From contig HG738136.1 of NCBI GenBank assembly GCA_000499405.2, forward strand, positions 2,210,646-2,274,645: a stretch of DNA of 64,000 bases, written 5' to 3'. A program made the translations under genes and the position numbers. Positions 38,001-51,658 of the stretch are shown here, one piece after another. Numbering within the stretch: the stretch's first letter is position 1; the number at the start of each line of letters is the position of its first letter. The notes under the pieces were generated by a model. That model worked only from the letters and a program-made list of their open reading frames with translations, ran no database searches and was not told the origin of the DNA. The stretch is from Onchocerca volvulus. Taxonomy: Eukaryota; Nematoda; Chromadorea; Rhabditida; Onchocercidae.

Positions 38001-41000
38001 AACTAAAATGGTAATAATTTCTAGATAGCATTATTCTTCTTGGCTAATATTTGAAAGAATTTCGAAATTTTATCAAATATTATAATATGCATAAGAATGC
38101 GATTAATGCAAGCAATTTAATTTATTTTTAACCTTAAATTAGCATAACTCACGATAGAATATCGGATTTTCCCATTTGCTACAATAGGCAATTCAAACAG
38201 ACATTGTCCAGAAGTGGAAGATTGGCTTAGTCCTGAATCGATTATACTTTGTTGACAGAATCCTAACGATGGCTCCCACTGTCCTGAAAAATAATTAAAT
38301 TTTCAAATCATTTTATCTTATGAATATTTGGTATATGAAAAGTTTAAATTTTACTTGAAATGCTTTTGTTGCAATCAAAAAAATATTCAAGATTGTCATT
38401 TCATAAAAATCTATGAATCGAAATTTAATGTAACTAATGTCAACATTATTTGCTTTCATTTAAATTTAAAAAATTTTCTAAGTTGCAATTTTTCGAAATT
38501 TTCATTAAGATTAAACCAAATTTTTTTTTAATTTTCCAATTAAATCGCTTTCTCTATTAATACCGAATCAAATAATAATTCAAAAAGTTCAAATACCATT
38601 CTTACAGGTTGTTTCTACCGGACCGACTGGAATAAATCCAAGATTACAAAGTAGATTAGCTGTTGTTTTTGAAGCATATACATTTGAAATAATATCTGAA
38701 TATATCACATCTCCATTTGGTGGTTTTGATATAGGTATGCAAGGTAACTCTTTGAATTTTAATAAACCTGAAATTCTGGAAGAGTAGCGTCAAAAAAATT
38801 TTAAATTACAATTAAAATGAATATCTTCCAATTTTCATTTAACATTTGAAAATTAACGAATTTATTAATTTAAAAAAATTGAATTGAGATCCTTTTCAAT
38901 TAAGAAGAGAACGATTATTTCATACTTTCAACATTTCCTGGTGCTGGTATACAATGTGCCAAAAGTGGCGGCGAAAAAACACCATTGGTGCATATGGTAG
39001 TTGATAAACCAACGAGCATATAATTTGGATTGCAAATTACGGTAGCTACCGTACCGCTAGGAAATGGTCCCACCTCTGAGTCATACGAATACGATATTCG
39101 ACTGTTAATTGGTGGTGCAAGAGCAGAACACTGTGCTCCAATTACATTTAATGAGCTATCAATAGGTGCACCTAAATAAAATTTAAACAATTATTTTATT
39201 AATTACAAGTATATTTCATTAATTAAGACTAAAAATTTTCAAAAGTTTTTTTTCGGAAATGAACGTTTTTTTTCGGAAAATAACTAATTACTCATTGAAT
39301 CATCGAGAGATGTACTAAATTTTGAGCAACTATTTTTCATTTTTTTTTAATTACAGAAATGAATGAATTACTTACTGAACCATCAAAAAAATACCTATGA
39401 AAATTTGAACTATTTCATTAATTTACATTAAAATTTTCAAAATTTCTTAAGGAATAAAATAATAAAAATATTTGAATTACAAAACAGTACCAAGAATTCT
39501 TGGTCCTATATCAACACATTGTCCTAGCATTGTTGGTGACCAAATTCCTTTCAAACAGGTTGATGATGTAGCACCAACCGGTCTGAAACCAAGATCGCAA
39601 CTTATGGTTGCTACGGTACCTGCCGGAAACGGTCCACTGATTGAACCAATACTATAATTGATGTATCCGTTTGCTGGAGGTGTTATACCGGTAGCACAGC
39701 TATCTACTGCGGTGACAATCGATGACGCTCAAAGAAATATGATGTCCAATATTACAGTATACAAATTGTTAATGGTATATACTGTATCTATGAAATGCAG
39801 GCTATACTGTAAAAAACTGTATACTGTATATTGTATGGATTATTACTATTTCCATGAAAAAAAGAAATCGTGAAATTCAGAAAACCTTTTTTCCCTATAA
39901 ACTTTATGTTTTTTTTCTATATTTCATAGGTACAGTATATTCTACATTTTTTTCATAAATCTAGTACAATCCATAGATACACACGTTCTATATAACATTA
40001 TTGAATACTCAAAACTAAATTTGAAAAAAGGGAAGGATTAAATTGGTTTTAGTGAAATTTGAAATGTTTTTTAAAAAATTTTTCGAAATTTTAGAAAATT
40101 CTATGAAATCAGCATACACAAAATTTAAGATTTTGCATGGTCTTTTCTCTTAAAGTCTTTTAAAAAATTTTTTTGCTAAATATAAATTTTGTTCCTAAAT
40201 CCATTTTTTTCGTAAATATTCATTTTTCAAATATAAATTTCTTGTTTAAATACAGATGTATCATATATATGTTCGGTAAAATTTAATTTGGCAAGCAAAG
40301 GTCATAGTATTTCAGGTTATCAGACTGATAATTAAATTCATTAAATTTGATTGGAACTAATACATTTATATCTAAAAGTCATATTTAATAAGTTGATTTT
40401 AGGCTGAGCTCAAAGCAAATTTCATTTCATAACATAACCTGAAATTGAAAATAGCACAAACTTTCTTTATCGAATTGTAAACATTGTGTTGGTAACGGTG
40501 GGTACCATTCCCCTTTCTGACAGATAGCTACCACGGAACCTGCTGGTGTATATCCTGGATTGCACCGGATATTAGCTTTGGTTAATGCCGGATAAGGTGG
40601 ATGAATAGCATCATTTGAATAAACAACAATACCATTATCTGGTGCCGGATAATTCTTCAAACAGTTATCTAATTTAATAACAGAATCTGAAAACTTAATA
40701 TCATTATCGATTTCCAATTTTTTTTTTTACTAGACAAGATTTTATTGCAGTTTTATGATAAAAGTTGACGAAAAATAATCAGTTTAAAGTTATTGATCAT
40801 TTAATTAGAAAATTGAATTGAATGAGAATAAGTGTATTTAAATTTTAAAAGTATTGGAATGAAATTAACGAATACTTGAGGAATTTTTAGCATCTGATAA
40901 TAAACATGTGCCCATTTCTTGTGGAATCCATGAACCGTTATCACAAGCTGCTAACACTGGTCCACGTGAGATACCATGTACACATTCCAGTATAGCTGTG

Positions 41001-44000
41001 GTACCAGACGGAAATGGACCTAGTGGACCTGAATCAACGAAATGATTAAATTTTACTGAATTCAAACAATTTTTATTAAATTTCAAGAGATTTAGCAATG
41101 CGAAAAAAGTGAAGGATTAATTCAAACCTCTACTATAAGTAATGGTACCACCAATTGGAGGTAATAATCCAAACAAACATGGATTTCGAACTGGAGCCAA
41201 TGCAACTTCTGATGGAAGAATACAGATTCCCAGATTTGGTGGCTTCCAAATAGAATCTTCGCATATCGATAAAAGTGCACCTAAATCCGTCAATTTTTCA
41301 AAAAAAAATAAATCGAAAATTTTCGTATTTTTACAAACAAAAAAAAAAAAAAAATAATAATGAAATAAAGTAGAGAGACAGAGAATTTTGTCTTTTCTTT
41401 CTACATAATTTCGCAAAATTTTGCATAATTTTTAAACTTAGGTTTAGCATAATGATAAAAATGCCTTTGAACATTTCAACTTTGGCCAAGCATCAATTTA
41501 AAAAAAAAAATGGACTTTTAGCTTTTAGTCTAATTTCTGTAACCAAATTTAAGCTGCGGGATATTGCACTACAACAAAGAAGCAAAGTTTTGTAAAATTT
41601 AAGATTTTGTAGAAATTTATGAGTCAGTTCGAGAATAAATTCCATGGCCTACCATGAATGGTATAACCACCATTACAACGTGCAATTGCTACGGTATCTG
41701 ATGGATAGGCTCCAAGCAAATTTGGCGCATTAGAATACGATAATTGGCCATTTGAAATGATTGGATGACCACTGAGACAAGGTCTCATCTCCTGAAAAAC
41801 GAAATTCAATAAAGTAATCAGTTTATCAATTCATATTATTATACATTCATATTCTACTGATAGTGTAAAGAAAAAAATTTACCTGTCGCTTTCCTCTTTG
41901 ATCTCTCCGTTTAACATCCTAAAATTAATACATTTTTACAAAAAAAAGAAAAAATTATAATAACATTCGTTTAATAATTTCAATTATCAACTTATCAGAG
42001 ATATCGGATAATTTCCAAATTTTTGACCTATCAGAAACTTCTAATGGCCCAAAAGTTGCAACTTATCGATTAGAGACTTTTGATAATTTCAAATTTTCAA
42101 CTTATCAACGACTTTTTTCTGAGAATTTCAAACTTTCAACTTATCAGAATGTTTATAATTTATAACAAGAGTTTATACACTATTTCTTACAAGATGAAAA
42201 AAAGGTAAAAAAAGGAAGGAAAAGATGTCAAATCTACCTCTTCACAAGTTCCAAGAACTGGACCAGGTGACCAACCACCTGATTCACATATTAGAGCATC
42301 AGCACCGTTAACAATATATCCATCTGAACATTCCAATTCAGCAACTGTTCCACTTGTTATATTAGTTTTATTTCCCATTATGTATCTGACCTTTAACCTT
42401 TGTTTCATATTATTTCATTCTGATTAATTTCTTTTTTAAATTCAAAAATTAACTTCAGTTTACTCATTTAATACTTATCTTATTAAATATTCCATAATGA
42501 TCATTTGTAAGAATGGAAAATTTTAATTTTAAAAGACAGAAAATTCAAATGAAATTGAAATTATGAAATAAAACTTTGAACGAAATTCAAACAGTAAGTA
42601 GATTTGTTTTGCTAATTTTCAGTATTTTTTTCTCGTTCAATAGTGGTCATCTGTAAACAGAGGAGAAAAAAACTTTCTTTTTAATTATAAAATTTTCCTT
42701 TTTTTTCTTAATTTTAATTCTGAGAAATTCTTCTTCCTTTTATTTTTAAAGAAGACAAGAAAATTTCATATAAAATTCAAATTAATTTACTAAATTTAAT
42801 TCAAATAAAAATAGGAATCGTTTATTATTTTCAATATTTTTCATAAAGCGTAGGAATGTTTTGAATCGAAAGAAAATCTCCCGTTGCAAAATTTATTATC
42901 ACTTATGAATATTTGAAATAATTCTAAAAAAAAAAAAAAAAAAAATTTGATCGTAAAATTTTCGGAAAATGAAAAAAACTTCCGATCAAGAAACATTAGG
43001 CAGTAAATATTTTTAATTAAAAATACTAGACAGAGATTTAATCAGTTTACTGAAAAAATTGATGAGAGAGATTATATTTTTCAAGTTAAAATTCTTATTC
43101 AATTCAGAAACTTCTGAAATCTAAAAAATACAAAAATTCAATTGGAAAAAAAATCGAAAAAAATATATTTTTATTTTGCACGCTCTGATGAGAGAGATTA
43201 CTTTTTTTTTTAAATTAAAATTTTTAGACAATTTATAAAATTTAGAATTCTAAAATTAAGAAAAAAAAGAAAAAAATTGCTAACTTTGCCATTTTGTACT
43301 GTTGGAAGTGGTTCACAAGTAATATTAGCAATCAGTTGACAAATTCCAAGTTCTAAAGTTGACCATTGACCATGATCACATTGAGCTTGTCTGGTAAACA
43401 TCGAACGATAGTGACCATTACATATTAGATAAGCTAAGGTACCACTAGGAAAATCATTGGTACCATGTTGACTGTATAAAATATAACCATTTTCATACGG
43501 TGGCAATGGAGCACATCTTTTTGGCATTTCTAAATTTCAAAAATTTTTTTTTTCAAATAAGAAAGAAATAATTTTTGAAAAATAAATAACTAATTTATAT
43601 TTATAATATTGAAAAAATATGACATTAAATCAGTGTGAAATCAATTTAAGCGACAAACTTAGTTTTTATTTTTTATTGTTATTATAGCTATCATTTTATT
43701 TAGTTATATTTCAATCAAATTTTATCTTAAATACAATTTATTATTTTTTATTCTTTTTCCATAAACGTATATTTAACTTCTAGATAAATTTTATATATAA
43801 TGAACTGAAAATATTAAAAAAAATTTTGATATTTTATTTTGAATTTGTTTAATTTCCAAAAATTCTTTCTGTTTTAAAAAATCATTCCGGTATAAGATAT
43901 ACCGATAGAAAGCGCTGAAAAAATTTTCGAAATTTTTGATAAAAAAATAAATTTTGAATTTTTAAACTCCCAAAAAATTTTTTCTTAGAAAATTAAGTTC

Positions 44001-46339
44001 AATATAAAAGTACGTACTAGTGGAAGATGCTAGAAATTTTTTAATAGAAAAAATAAGTATTTAATTTTTCAACTTTCTTTTTTTTTTTTTTTTGTTTTAA
44101 AAATTTCGACTCATTATAAGAATATGTACTAATGAAAAACGTTGAAGAAAGAAGTTAGAAAGTTTGAAAAAATGAAAAGTATTTTAAAAAAAGTAAGAAG
44201 TGTTGAAAAGATTTCTTGAAATTTTTAATTAAAAATTAAATTTTGAATTTTTCAAATTTATAAAAATTTTTGTCTGAAAAAATTAAGCCTGATATAAGCA
44301 TATTTACCAGTAGAAACTGGTATACATTCACCAAGTTCTTCCGTTGGATACCATGTACCAGTAATACATGCTATTTGTTTTTGTACTGATGGCTCATAAC
44401 CTTCGTCGCAATGCAATGTCGCAAAACTTCCCATTATCAATGTTTGCGAAGTCCTGGATCTCTCGGGTGATGGCTTGTAAATTATCTTCAAAATATACAT
44501 TAATATTTAAGCAAATAACACCTTCAAATTTCTTGATACTTAACAAAATTTTTTGAAATTAATCATATTCCAAATTTTGTTCATATTTTCAAAAAATTTT
44601 GTGCTTCAAATTTAGTATTAAAAATTCAAGAAAATTTTTAAAAAAGTAAATCAAACCATTAAATAAATGATTAAAATAAAGCAAAAAATTGGTATCAAAA
44701 AATAATTAAAATTTAGTAATTAATTACCTGTCCATTTCGTATATTTGGAATTGGTAAGCAATCTGTTGGATCTTTAGTTCCTAGGATTTCTTTGCCGATA
44801 CTATTATTGCTATCTTTCCATCCATAACAGATTGGATTAAATTCTCGAATATAACCAATGATCGATTCATTTGGATGAAACGAATATGCATATCCTACAC
44901 TTTATTGGGATGAAAATTAAATATTAAAAAAAAACGAAACTAAATTTGGACTTAAAATTTTAATTCAGCATTTCAATTATTACGATTAATTTCATTTCTG
45001 TATCGATAAATTGGCGCTTTAGCTCCACAATCTCCAAATGATCGAGCGCAAAAAAGTTCATTAGATCCAGTGATATCAATATAACCAGGTGGTGGTTTTT
45101 CTCCATTGTTATCTTGATGAAATATGACACCTGGATATTAATGATTAAATATTTAGTAATTATTAATGATTTAGGTAATTGAGTATCAAATATTTAATTA
45201 ATGATTTATGTAGGTAATGGATATGGTACTTCTCCACACTAATGTTTTTTTTTTTTTTTTTTGAAATACCACATCTGGATATTATTGATTTAATATTTAA
45301 TTTTAAATAATTCGTATTCCTAACAATATAAATAATGTAGGTTTTTTGATTTTCGTATAAGAAATAAAACATTTTATAACTTTTAAAGTTTGAAGAAATT
45401 TTTTGCTGAATTTTTATGCTAAATTAAAAATTTCATGAAGTTGATACTTTGACCTTCACTTTTATATTTCTTTGGACAAATATTCCGCTTACTAAACTTC
45501 AAAAAATTTCAGATTTAAAAAATCAAAAAAAAAAAGGAAAAAGAATTATCAACCATCAGAAGGGCGAATATTTGTTGATAATTTGATAGTACAAAATTGT
45601 GGACAAGCTGTTGGAATTCCACTATTTAAAAAAATTTCATCTGAACCAGAATTCGATGAATATTCTCGTTTTAGCTCACTACTACCAATACGATAAATTT
45701 TCGATGATTGATTTGTAATTTTTGTCCATATCAGTACTGGTACTGAAATATTATCATTCAATATCATTTCCATTTATCATTCGAAAATTATCCATTAGGA
45801 ATTCAAAATTATGCAAATTTAAATTTTTTGCAAATAAATTCTGATAAAATTTAACGGAATGAATTATATGAAAAACTTAGTTTAAAAATGCATGAGAACA
45901 AGCTGTATGAAACAGTGCATCATTTTAATTTCGATTTTTGACATGATCATGATTTTGAAAACTTAAGCCTTGAAAGAAAAAAACTTGAAAACCTGAAACA
46001 ACTTAAAATTCTAACCATTTTTGAAGAAAAAAAAGTGAAGGTTGGTAAGAAATAAGTACTTTATAGCTTAAATCTCAAAAATTCGATTTATAATTTCATT
46101 GCAAAATTTGAGATCAAAAATGATGGCAAGAAAGAAAGCAGAAGAATGATAGCAAATTATTGATTAGAATTTTAATAATTTTTAAAATTGAATAACATAA
46201 ATGCAGCATGAAAGTTTCGATAAAACTTACTAAGATTATTTGGATGTCCATCAAATGGACATGTAATTGTTCGTGAAAAAACTGGTTTGATTAAATCGAT
46301 CAAAAGAATGAAATATATCCAACAATTATAACTCGACAT
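35020..46339 (-). CDS. Large secreted protein with 13 CCP/sushi modules
   Basis: Twenty-one exons (5' to 3'): 46339-46231, 45742-45554, 45130-44984, 44894-44728, 44485-44308, 43529-43285, 42390-42238, 41918-41883, 41791-41653, 41280-41128, 41028-40876, 40686-40462, 39727-39491, 39171-38926, 38767-38597, 38283-38153, 37598-37457, 36786-36695, 36198-35944, 35716-35507, 35214-35020; about 1190 residues. A signal peptide (residues 1-22) is followed by about 180 residues with cysteines that are not sushi-like. Then come CCP modules of the form C...NG.I.YS...G..A...C..GY...G.....C..G.W.PP.LG.C: three before and ten after a short basic linker. No membrane helix or GPI-like tail is seen, so it should be extracellular. 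CCP proteins bind partners at cell surfaces or matrix; no specific role can be assigned. Donors ending exons 11 (40876 or 40869) and 12 (40462) were chosen by phase. Confidence 0.88.
36280..36520. repeat. Short duplication in a CCP-gene intron
   Basis: Two copies of AGTTAATTAATTACATTAA with flanking TAAATATTAATT lie within the intron between exons 18 and 19. Confidence 0.45.
37615..38100. repeat. Intronic ~190-bp tandem repeat in CCP gene
   Basis: Two to three units share TCTTGGCTAATATTTGAAAG, AATTTCGAAATTTTATCAAA, TATAATATGCAT and a GCCCGGAAAGCAACT-like block. It fills the intron between exons 16 and 17. Confidence 0.65.
39740..39970. repeat. TATACTGTA-rich intronic sequence
   Basis: GTATACTGTA and TACAGTATA words recur on both strands in the intron upstream of the exon at 39491-39727, giving potential hairpins. 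No longer unit was found. Confidence 0.45.
41883..41918 (-). other. 36-nt mini-exon encoding a basic linker
   Basis: Exon 8 of the CCP gene encodes DVKRRDQRGKRQ only, between CCP modules 3 and 4, with phase 0 at both ends. RGKR fits the R-x-K/R-R furin pattern, so the protein could be cut into a 3-CCP and a 10-CCP chain. Because the exon is in frame at both ends, skipping it would remove the site cleanly. Cleavage is inferred. Confidence 0.7.
41960..42165. repeat. Intronic ~50-bp tandem repeat in CCP gene
   Basis: Four units of GATAATTTCAAATTTTCAACTTATCA followed by GAGACTTTT-like sequence, in the intron between exons 7 and 8. Confidence 0.65.
42420..43284. other. Long intron of CCP gene
   Basis: AT-rich, with A runs (about 42929-42946) and two TGATGAGAGAGATTA copies near 43061 and 43187. 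No nested gene recognised. Confidence 0.5.
43860..44310 (-). repeat. Intronic tandem repeat carrying copies of a 5' splice site
   Basis: On the minus strand, the exon 5 end and donor (TTTCTACTG|GTAAATATGC) are echoed downstream near 44130 (TTCATTA|GTACATATTC), 44022 (TTCCACTA|GTACGTACTT) and 43910 (TTTCTATCG|GTATATCTTA), each followed by TTATA(T/A) and a long AAATTTTTC stretch. The unit is about 110-180 bases, variable. Confidence 0.65.
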
Positions 46340-49300
46340 GAGAAATTCAATTTGTATTTATCACTGATAACAAATTTAAATATATCAAATGATATCTTCG
46401 AATCTTTACAACAAAATGAAACAGATCGTTTTAATTAAATTAAAACAAGTTTGAGCTAAAAGTAAGTGTCGAATAAATATAATATGATGAAAAATTAAAT
46501 TATTGGAAAATACCGTGATCAGTCAATTATTCTGAATCATAATTTTATGAAAAATTTGTAAAATCTTGAAATCTTGTTTAGGAGTCGAGAAATTCGAGAA
46601 AAGTTTAGTCACGAAAAGATTGGGTATTTATGACAAATCTGAACATGATAAATAAACTGGTTTTATTTGATTATCAAAAGATTTGCTCAAATTTGGACAA
46701 TTAAATTTAGGGATAAGCAATGATTGATTTTTTTTATATAGGTGATATTATCATTTCGTCTTATCAAAAGATAAGATAACGCATTACTTTTATTCCTTAT
46801 TATGTTATGAAAATCTCAGAAATGACCTTATCAATATGATAAGGAATAAAAATATTTTGTTCGTTCGTTCAGATCTCTTCGATTATAAAAAAAATAAAGA
46901 AAAAAATAAAATTCTCAAATAATTTCAAAAATTACACCGAAAAATATTCACTTACATTTGGATAATTAATCTTGGGAAGAAGTAATGATTAGTTTTCTAC
47001 AAATATTATCCTCTTGTCACAGTACATTATCATAGGATGAAGAATTTTTCTAAATTATTTCAAAATCGCTTCAAAAAAATTGTGATTCAATCAATGTTCA
47101 AGGACAGTAAAAAAACTTGACATATCCATCTGCAGCAATTATATTCTGTCATATTAAAAGCTGGAATTAATTACTAACAAAAATAAAAAATAAAAGAAAA
47201 ACCGGAAAACAAGAACGATTTTAAAATTTTGTTGAGTTTTTTACACATGAAAAAAGTTTTGCGAAAAAAAAAACAAAGAATCACTATTGACATCATTTAA
47301 AAATTCTGAAAAAAAAACAAGAAAAATTTAAATTTTGTTCAACATTATCAAAAATTGAAATTAATCGAATTTTGTTCGATGCAAATTAAAACTTGATTTA
47401 ATTATAGCTAATATACAGATTGATTGTTTATTTAATATTACCAAAATTATGCAATTAATAATTATTGCATAATCAACATATTAATAGGTAATTAAATAGA
47501 TAATAAGATATAATTGAATTTTGCAACTAAAAATTTCAAAAGTACATAAATTTTGAAAATTTCATAGCATATATTTCTGGGATTTAATAATTTCTAAAAG
47601 AAATTTTGCATATTTTATAACTTATAATTTTTTTTAAATCAATAACTTGTTTTCAAGAAATTATTCCAGAAACATTTAGTAATTTTGATTTTCCTTTAAA
47701 AATAAAATAAAAAAGAGAGAAATGAAAACTGTAATTGGAACTAAATTAGAAATGCAATGAAATAAATAAACGAAATCCATTGCGCAAAATATACCATTAT
47801 TTTTTATTGCCCGTACAAATCTTTTTTTAATCCAATTTTTAGAATTTCCATTTCGATACTAAAATTTTTATTTTAATACTTCAATTCTAAAAATTTTTAT
47901 TTCGTTGAGATAAAAATTGCGATGACAAATTAGTTCGCATTTTCAAGATGACAAATAGGTTTTTTTTACACGTTAATATTAAACTTCTCTTATTCATTTC
48001 TCTGATTTAAATGATAAATAAAAATTTCAAATAATTTATTTCATTTTATGATGAAGAAAAAATATTAATTTTTGTATTTAACATAAAAACTAACACAAAT
48101 ATTTTCGTTTTTTCTTTAATTTATTTTTCAGCAATTTTTTCCTTTCTTTTTTTTTGAAATGGCTCAAATGAAATTCTTTTAAGAAAAATTCTAGGACTTC
48201 TAAATATAGCCAATCAAATAGAATGAAATTGAAAATGTCGCTATTAAAAAAAAAAAAAAAAAGAAAGAAAGAAAACAAGATAAAAAAAAATACTTTAGAG
48301 GAAATAGATCTCGAAAATCGCCCTTGATTGCTTTTGAATATCGACTAGAATTTATGATAAATTTGGTTTATTTCCTTAAAACGGAAAGTTTCATGCAATA
48401 TTCAATGCAAAACAAACATTTTTAATTCAAATTTAATCTTCCAAAAAAAAAAAAATGCATAAAAAATCCAAAATCACGAACAAAATTATTTTATTTTTTC
48501 GGCAATTTTTTTGAAAAAAGTTTTTATTTAAGGAAATTAAGAAACAAAAGAAATAATGCCGCATATAAAAAACAAATTAAAAATGAATTAAAATCAAGAA
48601 ATGGATAAATGACCAAAATGATCACTTAATTCTAAATTACTTATGTAGAAATTCATGATCTTGAAAATTCATTGAATTTCCAAAGATCTTATCACTGCTG
48701 AAAATTCGAAAATTTTTAAAATTTAAAAATTAAAAATTTCACTTATCACCAAAAAGTTTGAAAGACTATCATTCCAACACTACAAGTTATAACATTTAGT
48801 TTTTATAAAAATAAGCCTTTCTACAGGTAAATTAAAATTTAACTTTTCTACAAGTAGACTAACATTTTGGCTTTTCAAAACTAGACAAGTTTGGCCAATA
48901 AACTCAAATTAGCAAAGTTTCGTTCCCTAGATCTGGGCAATAAAATCGATTAGTATCAATGTCATTATCATTATCATTGCTATTTTAACAACAACGATAT
49001 CAATTATTAATATTATTATTACTATTATTATTATTAATACCATCTGTTTCACATAATACAAAAATAATTTCGATATTTTGAATGCTACCGTATTTATTTT
49101 CCATGCTACATGCCACAATTGCTTAGATCGTAATTAATTAGCTCCATTTTATGCTCAATTCCAATTTAATCTCGTCAAATCATTTTGAAAAACAAAAAGA
49201 ACAAAAAATAAACAAAGAAAATAAATAAATAAATAGATTTTAAACAAATTATGTATGAAAGAGATAGAAAAATAAGATAACAGAACTAAAGTAAAATTTT

Positions 49301-51658
49301 ATCAAAATTTGTTTTCCAAGTTTTTATGTGAAATTTTATAAAGGTAAACATTATCATTTGTCAAATTAGGCAAAATTTGTCATCAAAATGAGCTAAAATT
49401 TAAGTTGATATCATAAAAATAGGCTAAAATTTGAATTGAATATAAATCAAATTTGGAATAAAGAAACAAGAACGGACAGTTATAGATGAAAATGGGAACA
49501 ATTATTGACAAGGATAATAATAATAATCTAGGCCAAAATATATATATAGATGTTGATGATTTCAAACACGCACAGGTAAAAGCAATATGAGTAATATGAA
49601 AATTTTGAAATAACAAAAATTTGAAATTGTAAAATCCGATCGATTAAATCAGCCGGTTTTCGTTGTCATTACATTTCTGGCAAAATTTTATCCATAATTA
49701 TAATAATTAATGTTTATAATTTGTTATAACATTTTGAACTATTGCATGTGAAATATTATTTGAAATTAAATACTTTGTTGCAATTATTCCATCAAATGAT
49801 GCAAGATTTATTAAATTTTGAATCCAAAAAAAAAAAAAAAAATTTTTAATTTCGCAAAGAAAAAGGTCTCATTCGAAAATAACTGGTTAATTAAAAATAG
49901 CAGTTTTTTAAACTAAATGCTATTGCATTTATTCCATAAAATGACATGAAATTTGGTAAAAAATTAAATTTTAAAAATAGTATTAAATTTTTCGACAAAA
50001 GTTTTATTTTAAATAAAGTAATCAATTTGAAAAAAAAAAAAAAAAAACGAAATCTTATCTAACTAATAATTCGAATCTTTTGAATGAAAAAAGCAATTTT
50101 GTTTCGTTGATACTTTTGCCAAATTCCATTCGAAATGATCATTTTTTAATTAAAACTTTTTCAAATGAATTATTTTTCTTTGTCAATTCTTTCTTCCGAT
50201 TGAACTCCATTTCTCTTTTTTCTATTCTATTCCTTAAAATTAATTAGTATTAATGAAAAAGATTGATTGAAATGAAAATCTTTTTTCTCATGTTTTTTTC
50301 CCATAAACTTTTTAGTTTACTGATTTTTGTATTAATCATTACATTCATTTCTTTTTTCCGCAATCCATTCATATCTTTATAAATTGTTTTGATTTTCTTG
50401 TTTTCGTCTTCTTTTTTGTCCTAATTTTCTGGTGACATTCATTTTACCTGTTTTTCATTCTTTTCTATCAAAATGATGCGACAAAATTTGAAGAAATTTT
50501 GGAATGAATTTTTTAATGTGATAAAAAAAGAATTTTATAAAAAGTAATCAATTAAATCTTTTGTTATCAGTGCTAATCAAATTTTTTTTCAAGTTAATAA
50601 GAATTTGATGATAATTTATTTGATCTAATTTAGCTTTGTTATAAATTACAAGTTCATGAACCATTTTAACATTTCATCGTCAAAAGTTAGACTTTTCCTT
50701 CTAATTAATTCGTTTTCTTGAAAATATTTTTTGTTTACTATAATCTGATTGTATGATATTAAGGACAAATCATCGATGGTTTCAGCGATTGAATAAATTA
50801 AGCAAAATAATTTAACAATCCTGAAGGCAGCTAATTTCTGGAAGTTCTCATGCAACTTAATTCAGCTTATTTTTGTGCTAGTATTGTAATCATTTAAATT
50901 ATACTTACTAAAAAGTGATAAAATTTGATTGATTATTACATTCGTCTAATAATAGAATGAAAAATGGAACAAACAGTTGCTGGTAAAGTTCACAATTTTT
51001 ATCATCCAATTTTTCTCAGTTTAAGCATATTTAAAGGAATGAAAGTGTTCAAAATTTATTTTCTCGAATTTTAGGTTTTTTTTTAATCAATTTAGCACAA
51101 CAACATAAATTCTTCCTCCAATTCCATCAAAATTCTGGATGAAACATCAAGATTTATGTTAATTTTCGGCACAAACTAATATATCATTAATAACTGTTAT
51201 AGCGGTATTAAATATGATTATGATCAGAAGAATATATGTAATTTTTAAAATACTTCATGGGATAAATTTTCAGAGAATTCATAAGATTTCTGGAATTCAC
51301 AAAAATTCATCAATCATAAAAAAATTCGCAAAACAAACTTTATCAATTTTATTCATCGATGATTAACTGAAAATTCAATTCGAATTTAGGCTTGTACATA
51401 CTCTAATAATCTCATTTAAGCATTAATCCATTTTTTCATGATCATCAGCAAATGAAATTAATATCTTATCCACATATTCAGAATATAATTTTGTGCAATA
51501 TTTAAAAATTTAAATTTTCTTAGACAAGATTAAATTGCACGATCAGACTATTGAATTTGTCGCTTTTCTTTCAGATATAATAAAATTGTAGGTTGAATTC
51601 TGTTCTTCAGTTCTCACAGTTTCTTCAATTTTGTTGTTTCACTCACTTGAAAACGAAT
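46340..51658. other. 5.3-kb gene-poor region upstream of the CCP gene
   Basis: No exon with splice borders and recognisable domain was found on either strand. It contains A runs (about 48247-48262, 49828-49842, 50031-50047) and an ATT trinucleotide repeat (about 49006-49038). The promoter of the CCP gene presumably lies at its left end but no element is identifiable. Confidence 0.5.

Noticed and set aside
46446..46455. CAAGTTTGAG, identical to the last ten bases of SL1
   Set aside because: Only ten bases match and the preceding part differs; this is plausible by chance in AT-rich DNA, unlike the 21/22 match at 51659-51680.
50646..50855. Minus-strand 69-residue frame with protein-like composition
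   Set aside because: Isolated, no flanking exons, no motif recognised; length is within chance for AT-rich DNA.
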